Source: Inonotus obliquus | Lineage: Eukaryota > Basidiomycota > Agaricomycetes > Hymenochaetales > Hymenochaetaceae | Assembly: GCA_032164295.1 (NCBI GenBank) | Contig: JAJHTX010000001.1 | Coordinates: 868,001 to 932,000 of the forward strand | DNA: 64,000 nt | Direction of reading: 5' to 3' | In this document: positions 44,792-56,993 of the stretch, in pieces | How positions within the stretch are numbered: position 1 is the stretch's first letter | Layout: every line of letters begins with the position of its first letter | The notes under the pieces: model-generated | Seen by the model: only the letters and a program-made list of their open reading frames with translations | What the model was told of the DNA's origin: nothing | Databases searched by the model: none | Translations under genes and position numbers: made by a program

Positions 44792-47700
44792 ATGCTATCA
44801 TCTTCCTCGCGCGCGTCGTCCGTACGTTCGCTGACCTCGCTAAGAACTACTTCAAGCCTGAATGGAAGGGCTGCTTGTCGGAGGAAAGCAGTGAGGAGCG
44901 TTTCGACGTTGAGGAACGCGTCCTCCGGTTTAGTTCTAATACGGCAGTTGAAAGCGCTGAGCCTGGGTTCATGTAGAGGGAAGAGGGGATTTGCTTCTGG
45001 TGAGTCAGTGCGGCGTATGCTAGCTGGAAATGTTGAGCTAAGTGCTAGTAGCTGCGAAGACCTCGGTTGCCCACGATCGAAGACCGTTATTCGACAAGAT
45101 ACTTATAGCGAATAGGTAAATGAAAGCGTTTCATTGTTCTGGGAAATCATAACGTACTGATGCGAGTCTGCTGAGCGTAGAGGTGAGATAGCGTGTCGAG
45201 TGATACGAACGGCGAGACGTTTGGGTATCAAGACTGTTGCTGTATACAGTGAGGTGGATAGCGAGTCTTTGCATGTTAAGTTGGTACGAAGTCTTCTGGA
45301 TATATGGGAACCTTTACTTGTACTTACTTACCTTAAATGTGATGTCGTATTGACTTTAGGCGGATGAAGCACACTGCATTGGACCTGCCCCGTCGTCCGA
45401 AAGTTATGTGAGTGTATTGGAGTCGGGTCCTTTGAGTGTGCTGAGAAGGTTGGGTTTAGCTTCGCGTGGATAAGATCTTGGAGGTTATTAAGAGGAGTGG
45501 TGCCCAGGCGAGTATTTGTATATCATGTACAATGAAACTTGGTATACTTATCGGCATATAGGCAGTCCATCCTGGGTATGGGATGATCCTCTCCTTTTGT
45601 TTGGGATTGACTTGACAAACTTGCTTTAGATATGGTTTCTTGAGTGAGAACGCAAACTTCGCGAGACGCTTAGGCGACGAAGGGATAGTCTTCATCGGTC
45701 CTTCGCCTGAGTCTATTGAGAGCATGGGTTCAAAGAGGTACGCATCGCTGCGATTCTTGGTTTCAATGTTCGCTGAAACAGCATTCACAGTGAATCGAAA
45801 GAGATAATGACGTTCGCTGGTGTGCCGTGCGTTCCAGGCTACCACGGATCGGACCAATCCAAAGAACGCCTCCAACTCGAAGCAGAGAAAATCGGTTACC
45901 CGGTGCTCATCAAAGCTGTTATGGGAGGTGGAGGCAAAGGAATGCGTATCGTCCACTCTGCTTCCGAGTTCCCCGATGCTCTCGAATCTGCTAAACGGGA
46001 GGCACGAAAGAGTTTTGGCGACGAGCGGGTACTGGTTGAGAAGTATATTGTAAGACCCAGACATATCGAGGTACAGGTTTTTGGTGACTGCTTTGGAAAT
46101 GTGGTGAGTTTATGGGAGAGGGATTGTTCAGTGCAGAGGAGACATCAGAAGATTATTGAAGAAGTAAGTAAGGATTTCCTCTGTGATGATTATAGTCAGT
46201 GCTAAATTCTGTGCGTAAGGCGCCTGCACCAGGATTATCGGAAGAGTTACGGATTGATCTCTGTCAGAAAGCGGTAGCTGCTGCGAAAGCGGTGGATTAC
46301 CTGGGGGCGGGTACGGTGGAGTTCATTTTGGACAACGATACTCAGGATTTTTACTTTATGGAGATGTATGTATTTCGTCTTTTATCTGCGGGGGTTTTGC
46401 AGCTTATTTGGGAACAGGAACACGCGACTCCAGGTTGAGGTAAGTCAAGCGCTCGAATAAGGTAGCCTGACCTGAACCTGAATCTCTCTTTCTAGCACCC
46501 CGTCACGGAAATGATCACTGGAGTGGACTTGGTTGAATGGCAACTTGAGGTACGTCAACAGCTCCTTCTTGAACGAAAGTATTGTCGAGAACAAAGGCAA
46601 TTAAATAGGTAGCATCTGGAAATCCAATACCAACCACTCAATCCGAAATTGCACGCATAGGACATGCATTCGAAGCTCGTATCTACGCCGAAAACCCACG
46701 TAACAACTTCCTGCCCGACGTCGGCCCACTCCTCCATCTCTCGACACCCCCACCTTCTTCATCTGTTCGACTAGAAGAGGGTTTTCTACAAGGTTCGAAT
46801 ATAGAAGTATACTACGATCCTTTAATATCCAAGTTGGTCGTACACGGAAGAGATAGAACGGAAGCTTTGAGAATACTTCGAAAAGCGTTGGAGGAGTATA
46901 GGGTTGTCGGAGTTTCGACGAATGTTGAGTTTTTGAGGACGTTAGCAGGGAATGAGCATTTTATCGATGGGGAAGTGGAGACTGGGTTTATTCAGGTACG
47001 TAAATGTTATCGATTATTGATATTTTGCGAAGGTTGAAGAGAGCTAATGTGAGAGGTTAGAAACATTATGATGAACTCTTCCCGCCTTTACCGGAACCGG
47101 AGCCTGAGGCACTCGCTCAAGCTGCATTATTCGTTGCCTTGCGTGACATTCCGTCATCCTCGACATCCTCGACATCTCCTTGGACTTCATTAGGACCTCG
47201 TAGATTCGGAGGAGATGTTTACGAACGTATGGTACCTCTGCAATACGGCGATGGCACTACCTCAGAACTATTATCAGCAAGTGTAAGGATCAACTTCATC
47301 AGTCAAGGATTATACGATATCAGCGTAACTACACCTTCCTTCCAAGTCGATTTTCACTCGGTCACTGCGAGTATTGTTTCTCCGACTTTGATTAAATCGA
47401 CGTTGGGTGGTCAATTACTTCGGACGACGATTGTTTCTCATCGGCCTATATCTTCGTCTACATCCACGTCCTTAACACCCACGACAGGCTCCGAACGTCT
47501 ACACATCTTCCACAACGGACATCGCAACATCATACACCTCCCCATTCCCCTCTACCTCCAATCCCAAACCAATCACAACGACACCACTTCTCTCTCCAAA
47601 GGCGGAATAGGCGGAATAATCAAATCACCCATGCCGTCTCTCATAGTCGACATCCGCGTCTCGAGGGGCGATAGAGTGAAGAAGGGAGAGGTGGTGGTTG

Positions 47701-47903
47701 TGTTGGAGAGTATGAAGACTGAGAGTGCTTTGAGGAGTGATGTGGATGGGGTTGTTGGGGTTGTTGGGTGTAGGAAGGGTGAGATGGTTGAGGAGGGGAG
47801 GGAGTTGGTTAGGGTTAATGTGGATGGAGTTGATGGAGGTGATGTGGGTGGTGAGGGGAAAGAGGATGGGCTTGGGAAGGGGAAGGGGGATGACTCGGAG
47901 TGA
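44792..47903 (+). CDS. 3-Methylcrotonyl-CoA carboxylase subunit alpha (biotin-containing)
   Basis: Mitochondrial enzyme of leucine breakdown; this subunit carboxylates its own biotin with ATP and bicarbonate. Exon 1 begins near 44792 with a Ser/Arg/Leu-rich presequence; its exact boundaries are uncertain. Biotin carboxylase landmarks after splicing are [53 protein letters not shown] (ATP grasp loop), [34 protein letters not shown] and [20 protein letters not shown]. The MCC-specific linker follows, then the biotinyl domain near the C-terminus with [11 protein letters not shown], where the Lys carries biotin. The motif has Ser-Met-Lys-Thr instead of the commoner Ala-Met-Lys-Met. The C-terminus is a Gly/Asp/Lys-rich tail of about 30 residues. 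About 10 exons, around 720 residues. The partner beta subunit is not in the window. Confidence 0.87.
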
Positions 47904-48570
47904 GTGAAGAGGGAAAGGTTTTAGTTCTTTTTACTTTCACGTACGGTTTGAACGCAGCATTGTACGATACCGACCAGAAAGACATTATTTTACATATTTG
48001 CCGATTGTATACTTCAGGCGGACGGAATTGAGGACGAAAAATTTATTCACAGGATCATCACTTACTGTTGTATCATCGTCATTATCACCTATCATTCATT
48101 ATTCATCATTCATCATGAAGGACGACTCGAACGGAAGACAAAAAGTGTCCCATAAGAGTGAAAAAGAGAAAGGAAAGAGAGGAACAGCAAGAGAACGAGG
48201 ACAAAAACTGAAAGGTCAATGTATGTACGTAAACTGAATTCACATACGTATGTACTAACTGCCCATGAACGCCAAAAAGATGGGGAGACTACTAAGCATA
48301 AAGCATACCATATCATAAGGGGTCTACAGAGGTGGAGGAAGAGGGGTATGGTTACGGTGTAGATACAAAAAGAATCAAGTTGTGCTATGAGGCTATGTTG
48401 AGTACGTATTTTTTTCTCCTCTCTTTCTTGTTAAGGGTAGTCCATCATTAGAATCGTGTCGTTTGTAAGTTTTCTTTCGCATCCTTCCTTCACATCGGCC
48501 CCAAAGCCTGTAATACCTGAGTCGTACCAATCACGTCCACCCTCCACTAAAGCCTTCAGTACACTCCTCC
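47904..48570. other. Convergent 3' flanks of the MCC and epimerase genes
   Basis: About 670 bp. It includes ATTCATCATTCATCATGA-type short repeats near 48090-48115. No gene is recognised. Confidence 0.4.
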
Positions 48571-50395
48571 TCACTTCGACTTCGACTCCGAAACCGACTC
48601 CGAAACCGAAACCGAAACACCATTCGTAGCTGATTTACCGACAGCAAAAGGAGCCTGAGGAAGTTCCCCATAAATGAATGGACCATCAAGTCCTTGTGGG
48701 TTCCTCAATTGGAAATTCCATAAATCACGACACATCGTTTCGAGATCCTGTGGAGCGTTGAATTTGAGCTCTTTTTCTGCGAGAGTAGGTTCTGCGATTA
48801 GGTATGGTACGTCGCCCTTGCTGTTCGTTCGGAACGAGTCGAGTTGAAGCGAGACGAGACGAGGAATTATAAGTAAAAGTAAATTAGTAAGATATTTCAT
48901 TAGGACGGAGGAAGGAAAGTGTGAAAGAGGAACGTACCGACGACCGATTATCTCGTATTTATAATCAAACCCTGTCGCCTTACGCATCGCTTGAAGAATG
49001 TCAAGTACGCTTAATCCGTTCCCTTTACCGAGGTTATAAGCCTTAAACCGTCCTGTACCAGGATTCTTCGGCCAATATGCATAACCCGATTCGTCATCGA
49101 GAGCGTCGAGAGCTAGAAGATGTCCAGCAGCGAGGTCAAGAACGTGAAGGTAATCCCGCACACAAGTTCCATCGCTTAAAAAGGAAAAAAAATCAAGTTA
49201 GATCGTTAGATCGAAAGAAACTCGCGTGATCGATAGAATTGAATTTAAATTAGAGAAAATTTTCCTTAGGGGATGGTTGATAGGCGACAGGGAAGAAGCG
49301 AACAGGTAGAAAAGAAACGTACTGAGTGGGATAGTCGTTTCCGAATACTTTTAGGGTGTCTTCTTTGATGCGTCCGGATGCCATGTGCGCGAGGAGGGGC
49401 AGGAGGTTACCTGGTCGACCTTTGGGTTCTTCACCAATTAAACCTGAGGGATGTGCGCCTGCAGGGCTATTAAAGAAGTAATCAATGAGTCAATTGCGAG
49501 GAATAGTTGAGCACGTGTGATGGGGGCGCACTTGAAATATCGTAGAGACATCGCTCGCCATCGATCCGGATAAGCTAAGGAATGTTTTCATAATAAGCCT
49601 ACAACGACGCGAAAAAAAAACGTGTCTCGAGATTGAGTTGACATACCTGCACATAGATCTTCTAAGATGGTCTCAGACATTACTTTCGTCTTCCCGTACG
49701 GACTGTCTGCTTTCAAGCGAGTCGACTCAGGTATAGGTATTTCAGGTGGGGTACCATATACTGTTGCCGACGATGAGTAAACCATCCGCGGACAGTCGTA
49801 TTCGTCCATGATTTGGAGCAAGTTGATGGTAGCGCCAACATTATTGGCATAGTAGGTTAGAGGAATCACAGTCGATTCCCCAACTGCCTTGTACGCCTGT
49901 AAGATCACGCGAGGTTAATTAAACTAGTGCTGAGCAAGAACGTGTCAGTAGAACTCACCGCTACATGAACCACACCCCAAATCCCGCCCTTCCCGTACTT
50001 CTCAAACACAGATGTGACTGCTTCACGACTTGTCAAGTCGGCGTTGTACGAGTCAATGACAGCGGTCTCCTTTACTTGTTCCGACGCGTCTTTGGGTAGT
50101 TCTGACTGAAGGAGTTGCGAAAGGCGCTTGATGGCGGCAGGATATGCGTTATGGTAGTTGTCTATTGAAATGACTTTGTACCGACGTGTTTCTACAAGCT
50201 TGTAGATGATGTGCGAGCCTAATGACAAAGTCAGAAGAAAAGTCCCTTTACGGAAGAATATGAAAAGGGCACACCGATGTAGCCTGCACCGCCAGTGACG
50301 ATGACGCGCTATAATGTGCTGAGATCAAAGAAGGAAGCAACAGTACGAGGTGCGATACGCTGTACCTTTAGCGGTTCTGTGGTGGAGGTGGGCAT
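48571..50395 (-). CDS. UDP-glucose 4-epimerase (GalE/Gal10 epimerase type)
   Basis: Interconverts UDP-glucose and UDP-galactose in the Leloir pathway; an extended SDR enzyme with bound NAD. It starts [10 protein letters not shown] at 50395, then an intron. The NAD-binding motif is [20 protein letters not shown]. Next come [43 protein letters not shown] with the catalytic Ser, and the Tyr-Lys pair [51 protein letters not shown] and [16 protein letters not shown] follow. The C-terminus adds a Ser/Val/Glu repeat ([13 protein letters not shown]) not typical of the family. About seven exons, roughly 390 residues. No mutarotase domain is fused, unlike budding-yeast Gal10. Confidence 0.93.
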
Positions 50396-51079
50396 GATGG
50401 TATGAGTAAGTTAGTGATAGTGGAAAGAAAATGAGCGTATTTATGCACCGACATCGCCGATCTCCTATTGACTTTTTTCGGTGCTATATTTGGAATACAT
50501 GAGATCGTCGGCCCTGCGGACCGTTGAGAACATACCAATCTCCTCAATCGCCCGTCGTTCCTCATCTTCACTTACCCTCCAGAGTAACTCAGCGGGCAGT
50601 TGCGTGGGGAAAGCTTCACCGGTACTACTATGATAACACGCGGCCCGTATTTCAATGTTACTATGTATTCATTCCAACTTTTGCTATGACCTAGATTATG
50701 ACAGCCTAGCTGGATAGATGCACAGGTGAGCAAATATCGTGTTTTCTGCTTGCAAAATGTCGGAAGCACGTTCGTTGTCCTGGGATTAAGTACACATTAC
50801 GGAAATAGGATACGGCGTGTCCACAGAATCTTGTCGATGTGGAAGCCCAAGATTACCTGCTCTTGTAAAGTAATCGTACTTTCATTTTCAAGTCAATCAG
50901 TCCAACTTCAAAAAAGATTGGCATTCGGTTACGTTATCCGGATCCACGCTTACCAGAAAAGGAGCCGAGCCGAACCAAACGCCCAGCGCCGGGACGCGGT
51001 AACATGACCGCATCGTCCTTCTTCCAGTCTAGAGATTTCAGCTGATTCGCTGAACTAGGAGAACGTTTCTAATCTTAGC
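50396..51079. other. Intergenic gap upstream of the acidic-family gene
   Basis: About 680 bp without a recognised gene. Confidence 0.4.
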
Positions 51080-51545
51080 CAGGTAATACTTTATGTCCTA
51101 CGCTGTACTTGTTGAGAATAAGGAGAACTACACACCTTGGACTGGGACATGAGGGCGAAGACGTCCAGCTCCCTACGAAATCATGGCCGCCATGGCGGCA
51201 GTAGTCCTCTTCGGAAGATACTTCAAAACTTGACCGGTCTACTGACTACTGGGCTGGCGAACTGCGTCATCTCTTCCACTGATATTCGTGCCGGTCAGCC
51301 TCCACCAGCACATCTCACTGTGCCAGCCTCTCCCTCTGGGTTCTTATAAAATGGAACGAAACTCGCCTACTCTGCTTCTCCAGCTAGATAGTCTCTTCGA
51401 CGCTCAAAAATGGGCGTCTTCAGGATCAAGAGAATACTCGGCTCTAAGACTAAACCCCGCTCGCATCTAAATCCTTCACCAGCAAGACTGCGTTCGCGTC
51501 CACGCCTCGACAAGCGCTCGTTGTTGAGGACGACGCGTCCGGTCG
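51080..51545 (+). repeat. Duplicated 5' block shared with 5955-6420
   Basis: Full-gene copy of the block. It spans the promoter, the TATA box at 51345 and the first 45 codons of the acidic-protein gene. The copy at 6 kb is inverted and truncated. Confidence 0.75.
51345..51351 (+). promoter_or_regulatory. TATA box of the acidic-family gene
   Basis: TATAAAA, 65 bp upstream of the ATG at 51410. The relic copy at 6 kb has ACAAAA here. Confidence 0.5.
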
Positions 51546-53774
51546 CGCTGCCCCTCTCTCTGCCCCTCATTTCCAATGCCACCCGCCTTCGTGCCGCCCG
51601 TCGTGCACGACCATCTGCCGCGTCATTCTTCAATCTCTACGAGTCCGACGGCCAGCCTCCTGATGGCAAACACCTTGCCACCCGGGTATCAGTACGTCTC
51701 ATTCACTTCATGTTGACAGTTCTACCATCGTTACTCACCGACTGTGTCCCCCAGAATGTATCCGCGGTGGCAGGGACCCCGACTCTTGAAGACAATATGA
51801 AGTACTCGCGAGTGCTGTCGCTTGTGGCAGACGTGACCGATGGTCGTGCATACGACCCGTCGTTCTTCGGCGTACGTTCATCCACTCCTTACTCTTTCCA
51901 CCGTTGTTTGACCACCTCACTTTCAGGCGGCCCATGCAGGTGCAGAAGAAGCATCCGATGGGATGGACGACGACGTAAGTTCCTCCTCGTCGATAGCTCC
52001 ACATCGTCCTGCTCTAACTATCAAACCTCAGCTTCCGGACTTCGAAGACGATCCCGATACGCCCGAGGGAGTCAGCTCCTCGTACGAGACCACAGTTGCC
52101 TCCCCAACTCCGACCGCCTTTGCCGACGTTACGCCAACAATCAAGCTCGAGCAGACCTCACCGACGCTTGCTTTCCTGCAAGCGCGAGGAGTCGATGTCA
52201 AGTCGGGCAACTGTGTTCCGGTCGTCAACACGGTCGTCAAATCGGAAGAGAAAACGCCACCACTGTTCAACTCTCCTCTTGTGAAAGTCAAGGTGGAAGA
52301 GGGAGCGGTCTTGTTCCCCATCAGTGTTCCCCCACCGGAGGAGTACTCTCCTCCACCATCTCCGTCACCCGTTCGCCGCAAGACGGAATCAGCATCCCAG
52401 TCTCTCGATGTGCTCTTGCGTCTGGAGCATGGTGCGGCTGACCATCATGGCAGTCATTCTGATTTGGCTGCACCTGAGATTGAGATGACCGACGCGGACT
52501 CTGTTGTGCTCTACGAGTGCGCTCAGCGATACACCCTCGACGATTCTCCATCGACAACGTGTCTTCCACCGCAGCTGGACTGCTGGTTGGAGGACGAGAT
52601 GGAAGACGTCGAGTACGCTCCTGAAGCACCCCTTTGCATCGCCGTTGCCACTGTTCAAGATCCTATCTGGAGATTCTGTGAGGGCGACCCTACTCCCGGT
52701 TGCTGCGGCGACGGCGACGAGCTGTTCGGACAGAATCGTATGAAGTTCGACGGATTGGAAGGCTACGATGATGACGACAACACAAACATGGATGATCCCC
52801 CGGTCATGGAGTTCTTTGCGGGCTACTTTGACTGGATCCTTCGACTTGGGGACACCATGTCCAATGTGGAGGATGTCGAATCATCTGTGGTCTACCCTTC
52901 TGACAATGCGTCGGTATCGGAGGAGGATGTCGCCCCGATCCCCGATGTTATTGTCGCTTTGGACGAGGTGTCAGCCCCGTGTGACGCGACGGAGGTGACG
53001 CTTGTATCCATTGAAGAAATACCCTGTTTGATGCACGCGGTGGTCGACGAGGACGAGGTTTTTAGCACAGACTCCTCAGACGCATCCAACGTCGAGCGGT
53101 TGACGAAAGGTATCTCCGAGCCACTCCCATCCGCAGCCGATTCTCAACAGGAAGAATTACCCGGAGACCTGGTTGAGGATGGTGAGGCGACTCCCTTTGA
53201 CCTTTCCTTCATGTGCCTTGCGCCTACACCCCTGTGTGTTGCCGGACCGGAATCGTGCCCGGCATCACTAATCGACTATTTGGACGGACTATCAGACACA
53301 GAACTAGCCGTGGTCAAAGAGGTTGGCCAACTGGACTCCCTCTTCACGGCTCAGTGGCATGCTACCCGCCAGTCGCTCATATCTGCATTGACTCCCCGAC
53401 AGGACGAATTACCCGATGGGGACCTTGCAGAGGACGACGTGGCTACCGGAGCCTCTGCCGCTTTCGCCTCAACTTTCGCCTCAACTCTATCGACACCCCT
53501 TTCACAGCAGTCAGACTGCGACTCCGATGACTGCGTGGAGGGTGTCGAGTATATTCCCCATGACATCGATACTACGTCTCTCGCACCGATGTGGACCTTC
53601 CGCGAGAGTGTCCTTATACCCGACACATCCGATAATGACGACGATGACGACGGTTCGCTTGGACGATTTCGGACATACGACAACGACGACGACGTGAACA
53701 TGATTGAAGACTCAAGCATAGACGGATTGGTTCTCATGTTCGAGGGCATAGGTGTCGAGAGTGCCTCCACTTGA
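51410..53774 (+). CDS. Large acidic protein of unknown function, member of a dispersed gene family
   Basis: Four exons fit with all phases 0 (51410-51691, 51755-51871, 51927-51974, 52032-53774), giving 729 residues. The first 70 residues are strongly basic (MGVFRIKRILGSKTKPR, then Arg-rich runs). The rest is acidic, with Asp/Glu/Ser/Thr/Pro-rich stretches and several Asp runs. Short motifs recur: DVEYAPEAPLCIAVATVQDP against GVEYIPHDIDTTSLAPMW, and DGLEGYDDDDNTNMDD against RFRTYDNDDDVNMIED, so the C-terminal half carries an internal duplication. There is no signal peptide or membrane segment. I do not recognise a domain. A basic head with an acidic body fits a nuclear or transcription-related protein, but that is a guess. 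The long open frame, clean introns and duplicated 5' copy at 6 kb indicate a real, multiplying gene family. Confidence 0.7.
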
Positions 53775-55417
53775 CACTGCTGCCCGTCACGTCGCGGTCG
53801 ACGGACATCATGGCATCTTGGTCGAGATTGGGAGACGTGCTATCCGTCGCATATGCGCGCATGCGTCGGGCATCGTGCCTCTCGTCTTGGCCACTGCTGC
53901 TGGTGGACGTTGACTAGGTTGTCGCCGTGTTCTGTCCGATATTATACCCTTGTATCCAGTATGCCCTCGCATTATACCCCGCCGTCTTATACCCTCGTCA
54001 CACCATCCCTATCTATATTCTATCTATATAATAATCCACCTAATTACCTCCCATCTCCTTTCCTCTTGGTCTATTGGTCTCTTTTCCCTGGTTTCCTGGT
54101 CTCCGAATCTCTCTCTTCCTCTTTCTTTGGCACATATCTACTGTCTATCGGCTCGTCTCCTTCCTGGTCCCCTTTCTTCCATCCCATTCACCTCCATCTC
54201 TCATCTCGTGCTTCTGTTTCCCTTGTTTCTAAGATCCTCGCCTCTCCCTTTTCCGGCCTCTGGTCTCGGATCTATCACATGTAATCTATCATCTCCATCT
54301 TTCTCTCCGCTCCGTTTCTCCCTTTCCATATCCCTACTGTTTCTCGGCTCATCTCCTTCTCTCATCTCGTGCTTATGGTTCCCTGGCTTCTTTATCCTCG
54401 TCTCTCGCTTCTTTCTTGTCTCTGGTCTTTCTCTTCCCTCTGTTTCACCCTTTCCACTATCTCTCGAGTCGTCTCCTTCCTAGTCCTGTCTCCTCTTCCT
54501 CCTCTCTTTCACTTACCTCGCGTGTCTGGCTCCCCTTATCCTGTCTCCAGTGTCCTGTTTTCTTTTATTGTCTGCGGTCTGGTCACCGTTCTTTCTTATC
54601 TCTGGTCTATCATGTACTGTCTCCTATTTCTCCCTTTACGCGTCTCTCTTCTATCTCTGGGACTGGTCATCCCCTTCATCTCCTCCTCTCCTTCTCTCGT
54701 CTCGCGTGTTTGGTTCTCTTTATCCTGTCTCCAGTATCCTTTTCCCCTTTATCGTCTGCGGTCTAGTCTCGGTTCTTTCTGGTTTCTGGGCTATCATAGC
54801 GATATCTCCTACTACTCCTTTCAACATCTCTCTACTATCTCTGGCACCCTCCTCACCCCCTTTCCCGATCCCCTTCTCTCATCTCGTTTTTGGGCACCCT
54901 TTATCCTGCCTCCAGTATGTCGTTTCCTTCTCTTCTCTTCCGACTTCTCTCCCTGTCTCCTCCCTGTCTTTCAGTCCTCCTCTGGTCTCTGGTCGGTGCG
55001 GCATTGGTTTAATCTGTCAGTCACTGTGATGAAGTTTGCCCATGTTTTACTCATGTAGATTATCGTCTGTAGGTAAGTACACTTTTCCCAGTACTGACTT
55101 GACTTCGCCACGGTCACGATTATGGCCTTCCCTGTAGCTTCGATCGTCAATCGAACATGCCTATGGTTTTCATGCGAGTCAGTAAGTCAGAAATCACCTT
55201 CCAATAGTATCATAGAATATTCTGGACTGGTTTGTACTCGTCGGAGCTCCGTGGAGCATGACGAGTCAGTAAGATAAGCCACTGGCGTCAATGTGCATAC
55301 GGCTCCGAGTCTGGATCTGACTAGGACCTTTCTTGGCCCACTCAAATATATTTAAAGTCCCCCTTCCTCACTCTCCTTCGTCTTCTACTACCATTCCCAC
55401 CGATAGTTTTCGCAAGT
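53775..55417. other. Pyrimidine-rich intergenic stretch
   Basis: 3' flank of the acidic-family gene. It is dominated by the minisatellite listed next. Long plus-strand frames (for example 54369-55058) are Leu/Ser/Phe/Pro-rich because of CT-rich DNA and are not genes. Confidence 0.6.
54060..54995 (+). repeat. Degenerate minisatellite, units of about 155-187 bp
   Basis: A recurring landmark (TCTCATCTCGTGCTT or TCTCGTCTCGCGTGTTTGGT, then TTTATCCTGTCTCCAGT and TCTGGTCTCTGG-like sequence) begins near 54195, 54358, 54513, 54699 and 54876. The last two full units match best. The strand bias toward C/T is strong throughout. Confidence 0.65.
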
Positions 55418-56625
55418 ATGTCAACTTGGTCGAGTATAGACGGCGATGGCAATCAGCCAGGTGAGTGCATTCGAGAATTCTTTTCCACTTCTGTTTGCTC
55501 ATGTAATGGTTTCCCGGTTCAAGAATCTGATGCTACTTCGCCGAATCTCGCATTATTGACGAAGCAGCTGAAGCAAATGGAACAATTGGTAACCAAGTTG
55601 AGGACCGATAGAGCGAAGAGTATGGAGAAGTTGGAGAGACAACAGAGGGTATTGTATATGCGTGCGAATCTTTTGGAGAGGACGATTATTGGTGTGAGTA
55701 TCCGTTCTACTTTATGGGGTCAATGATTCGAGTGTCCATGTGGTATCGAAATTTCTAGGATCGGAATGCAAGGGATGCAATATATTACGGAGAAATTCGA
55801 GACCGATCTGCCCGCTCAATTTATAATGCAGCCTGTGCGGCATTCTTCCGTGATTTGAAGACGGCGAATGAAGATCCAACGAAGAAAGGTCAACTAACGA
55901 TGCTTACTGAGAACGTCAACATAGACGGAAGTATCTACTTGGAGGGCCTTTTAGATGACGTTAGCTACCTCATCGAGCTTGAAGAACGCGGGGAGAAGGT
56001 CGTTCGTGAGCAGCAGAAAGGTACTAGCTTGGAGAAAGCCAAGCGGCTCCGGAGTCGAATCCTCAAGGAGAGAGACAGTCTCTGTCTTCTTGTAATTATG
56101 CATAACAAGACGATCGAGAAGACCGCGTCGCTCGTGGAGAAGTTATCGGCGAGACTTTTGAAGGTAATGGAGCAGCTGGCACACCTATGTACTCTTCAAA
56201 AGCAATCCCTCGATTCGACTTATGGCTTGTCAAGCGAGACAAGCAAGAGCACCAGCCATGCTCCTGACGGATCGCTTGGAGACGTGAACTTCGAAAACAC
56301 ATCCGAAAAAATCGACAGGCTCCAGGAAGAAATCAGAGTACTCGAGGTCGACGTCGACAGCGCCAGCGCCAGCTCCGCGAAAGCGCGCGAAGAAATCGAT
56401 GCTCTAAAGCCTATTATCGCTACCCTAACGAAAGGATATGAAGCAATGAAAGTTGACAGCACGCTCGACGATTTCATCCTCGGGGATAAGCATAATCTGC
56501 GATACCCATCAGCTCATTCGAAGGAGTACTTCGACAGTATGAGGAACTTTTTCTCTCAGCCTGAAAGTATTGCGAATCGAATTGCGGGCCTTCTCGAGTA
56601 CAGCTTGCGCAATCACAATATTTGA
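55418..56625 (+). CDS. Coiled-coil protein of unknown function
   Basis: Three exons (about 55418-55460, 55526-55693 and 55759-56625) give roughly 355-360 residues. It starts MSTWSSIDGDGNQP, then ATSPNLALLTKQLKQMEQLV begins a heptad-rich segment. A second coiled coil spans ENTSEKIDRLQEEIRVLEVD to SAKAREEIDALKPI. The middle (TENVNIDGSIYLEGLLDDVS onward) is charged and helical. There is no signal peptide, membrane segment or enzyme motif. I cannot name a family. A TATA-like ATATATTTAAAG lies about 75 bp upstream of the ATG. Confidence 0.65.
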
Positions 56626-56993
56626 TGCGAGCCTATTCTTCTTTGACGGAGAAATTGATGATGAAAAGATGACTGGAAGGGGGATATGTGCGGTTATTAT
56701 TCCAGTTGAGCAAGTTGATACTCCAAGAAAGGCTTCTCTTAGTAATTATGCAATGTAGTAAATTTGAAATGACTCTTCAGGTAAAGTGATCAAGTCCAGT
56801 TTCGGGTGCTCCCGTACTTTCAATCTCCTTGGTTTGAAACTCAGTGAGTCAGATTATAAATTTTCTCACAATGTAATTACTCTCGATACACTATGTACTA
56901 TCTGTACATGATTGCAGCAGAAACATATACTATTGTAGGCGAAGCGATACAATTCTCAACGACTGCAAGAGAACAAGAGAACATTTTCCATGC
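56626..56993. other. Convergent 3' flanks
   Basis: About 370 bp between the coiled-coil and membrane-protein genes. No gene is recognised. Confidence 0.35.

Noticed and set aside
45456..46064. 202-codon minus-strand frame
   Set aside because: Shadow of the MCC alpha gene on the opposite strand.
54369..55058. 229-codon plus-strand open frame
   Set aside because: It lies wholly in CT-rich minisatellite; the Leu/Ser/Phe/Pro composition follows from base bias and other frames there are open too.
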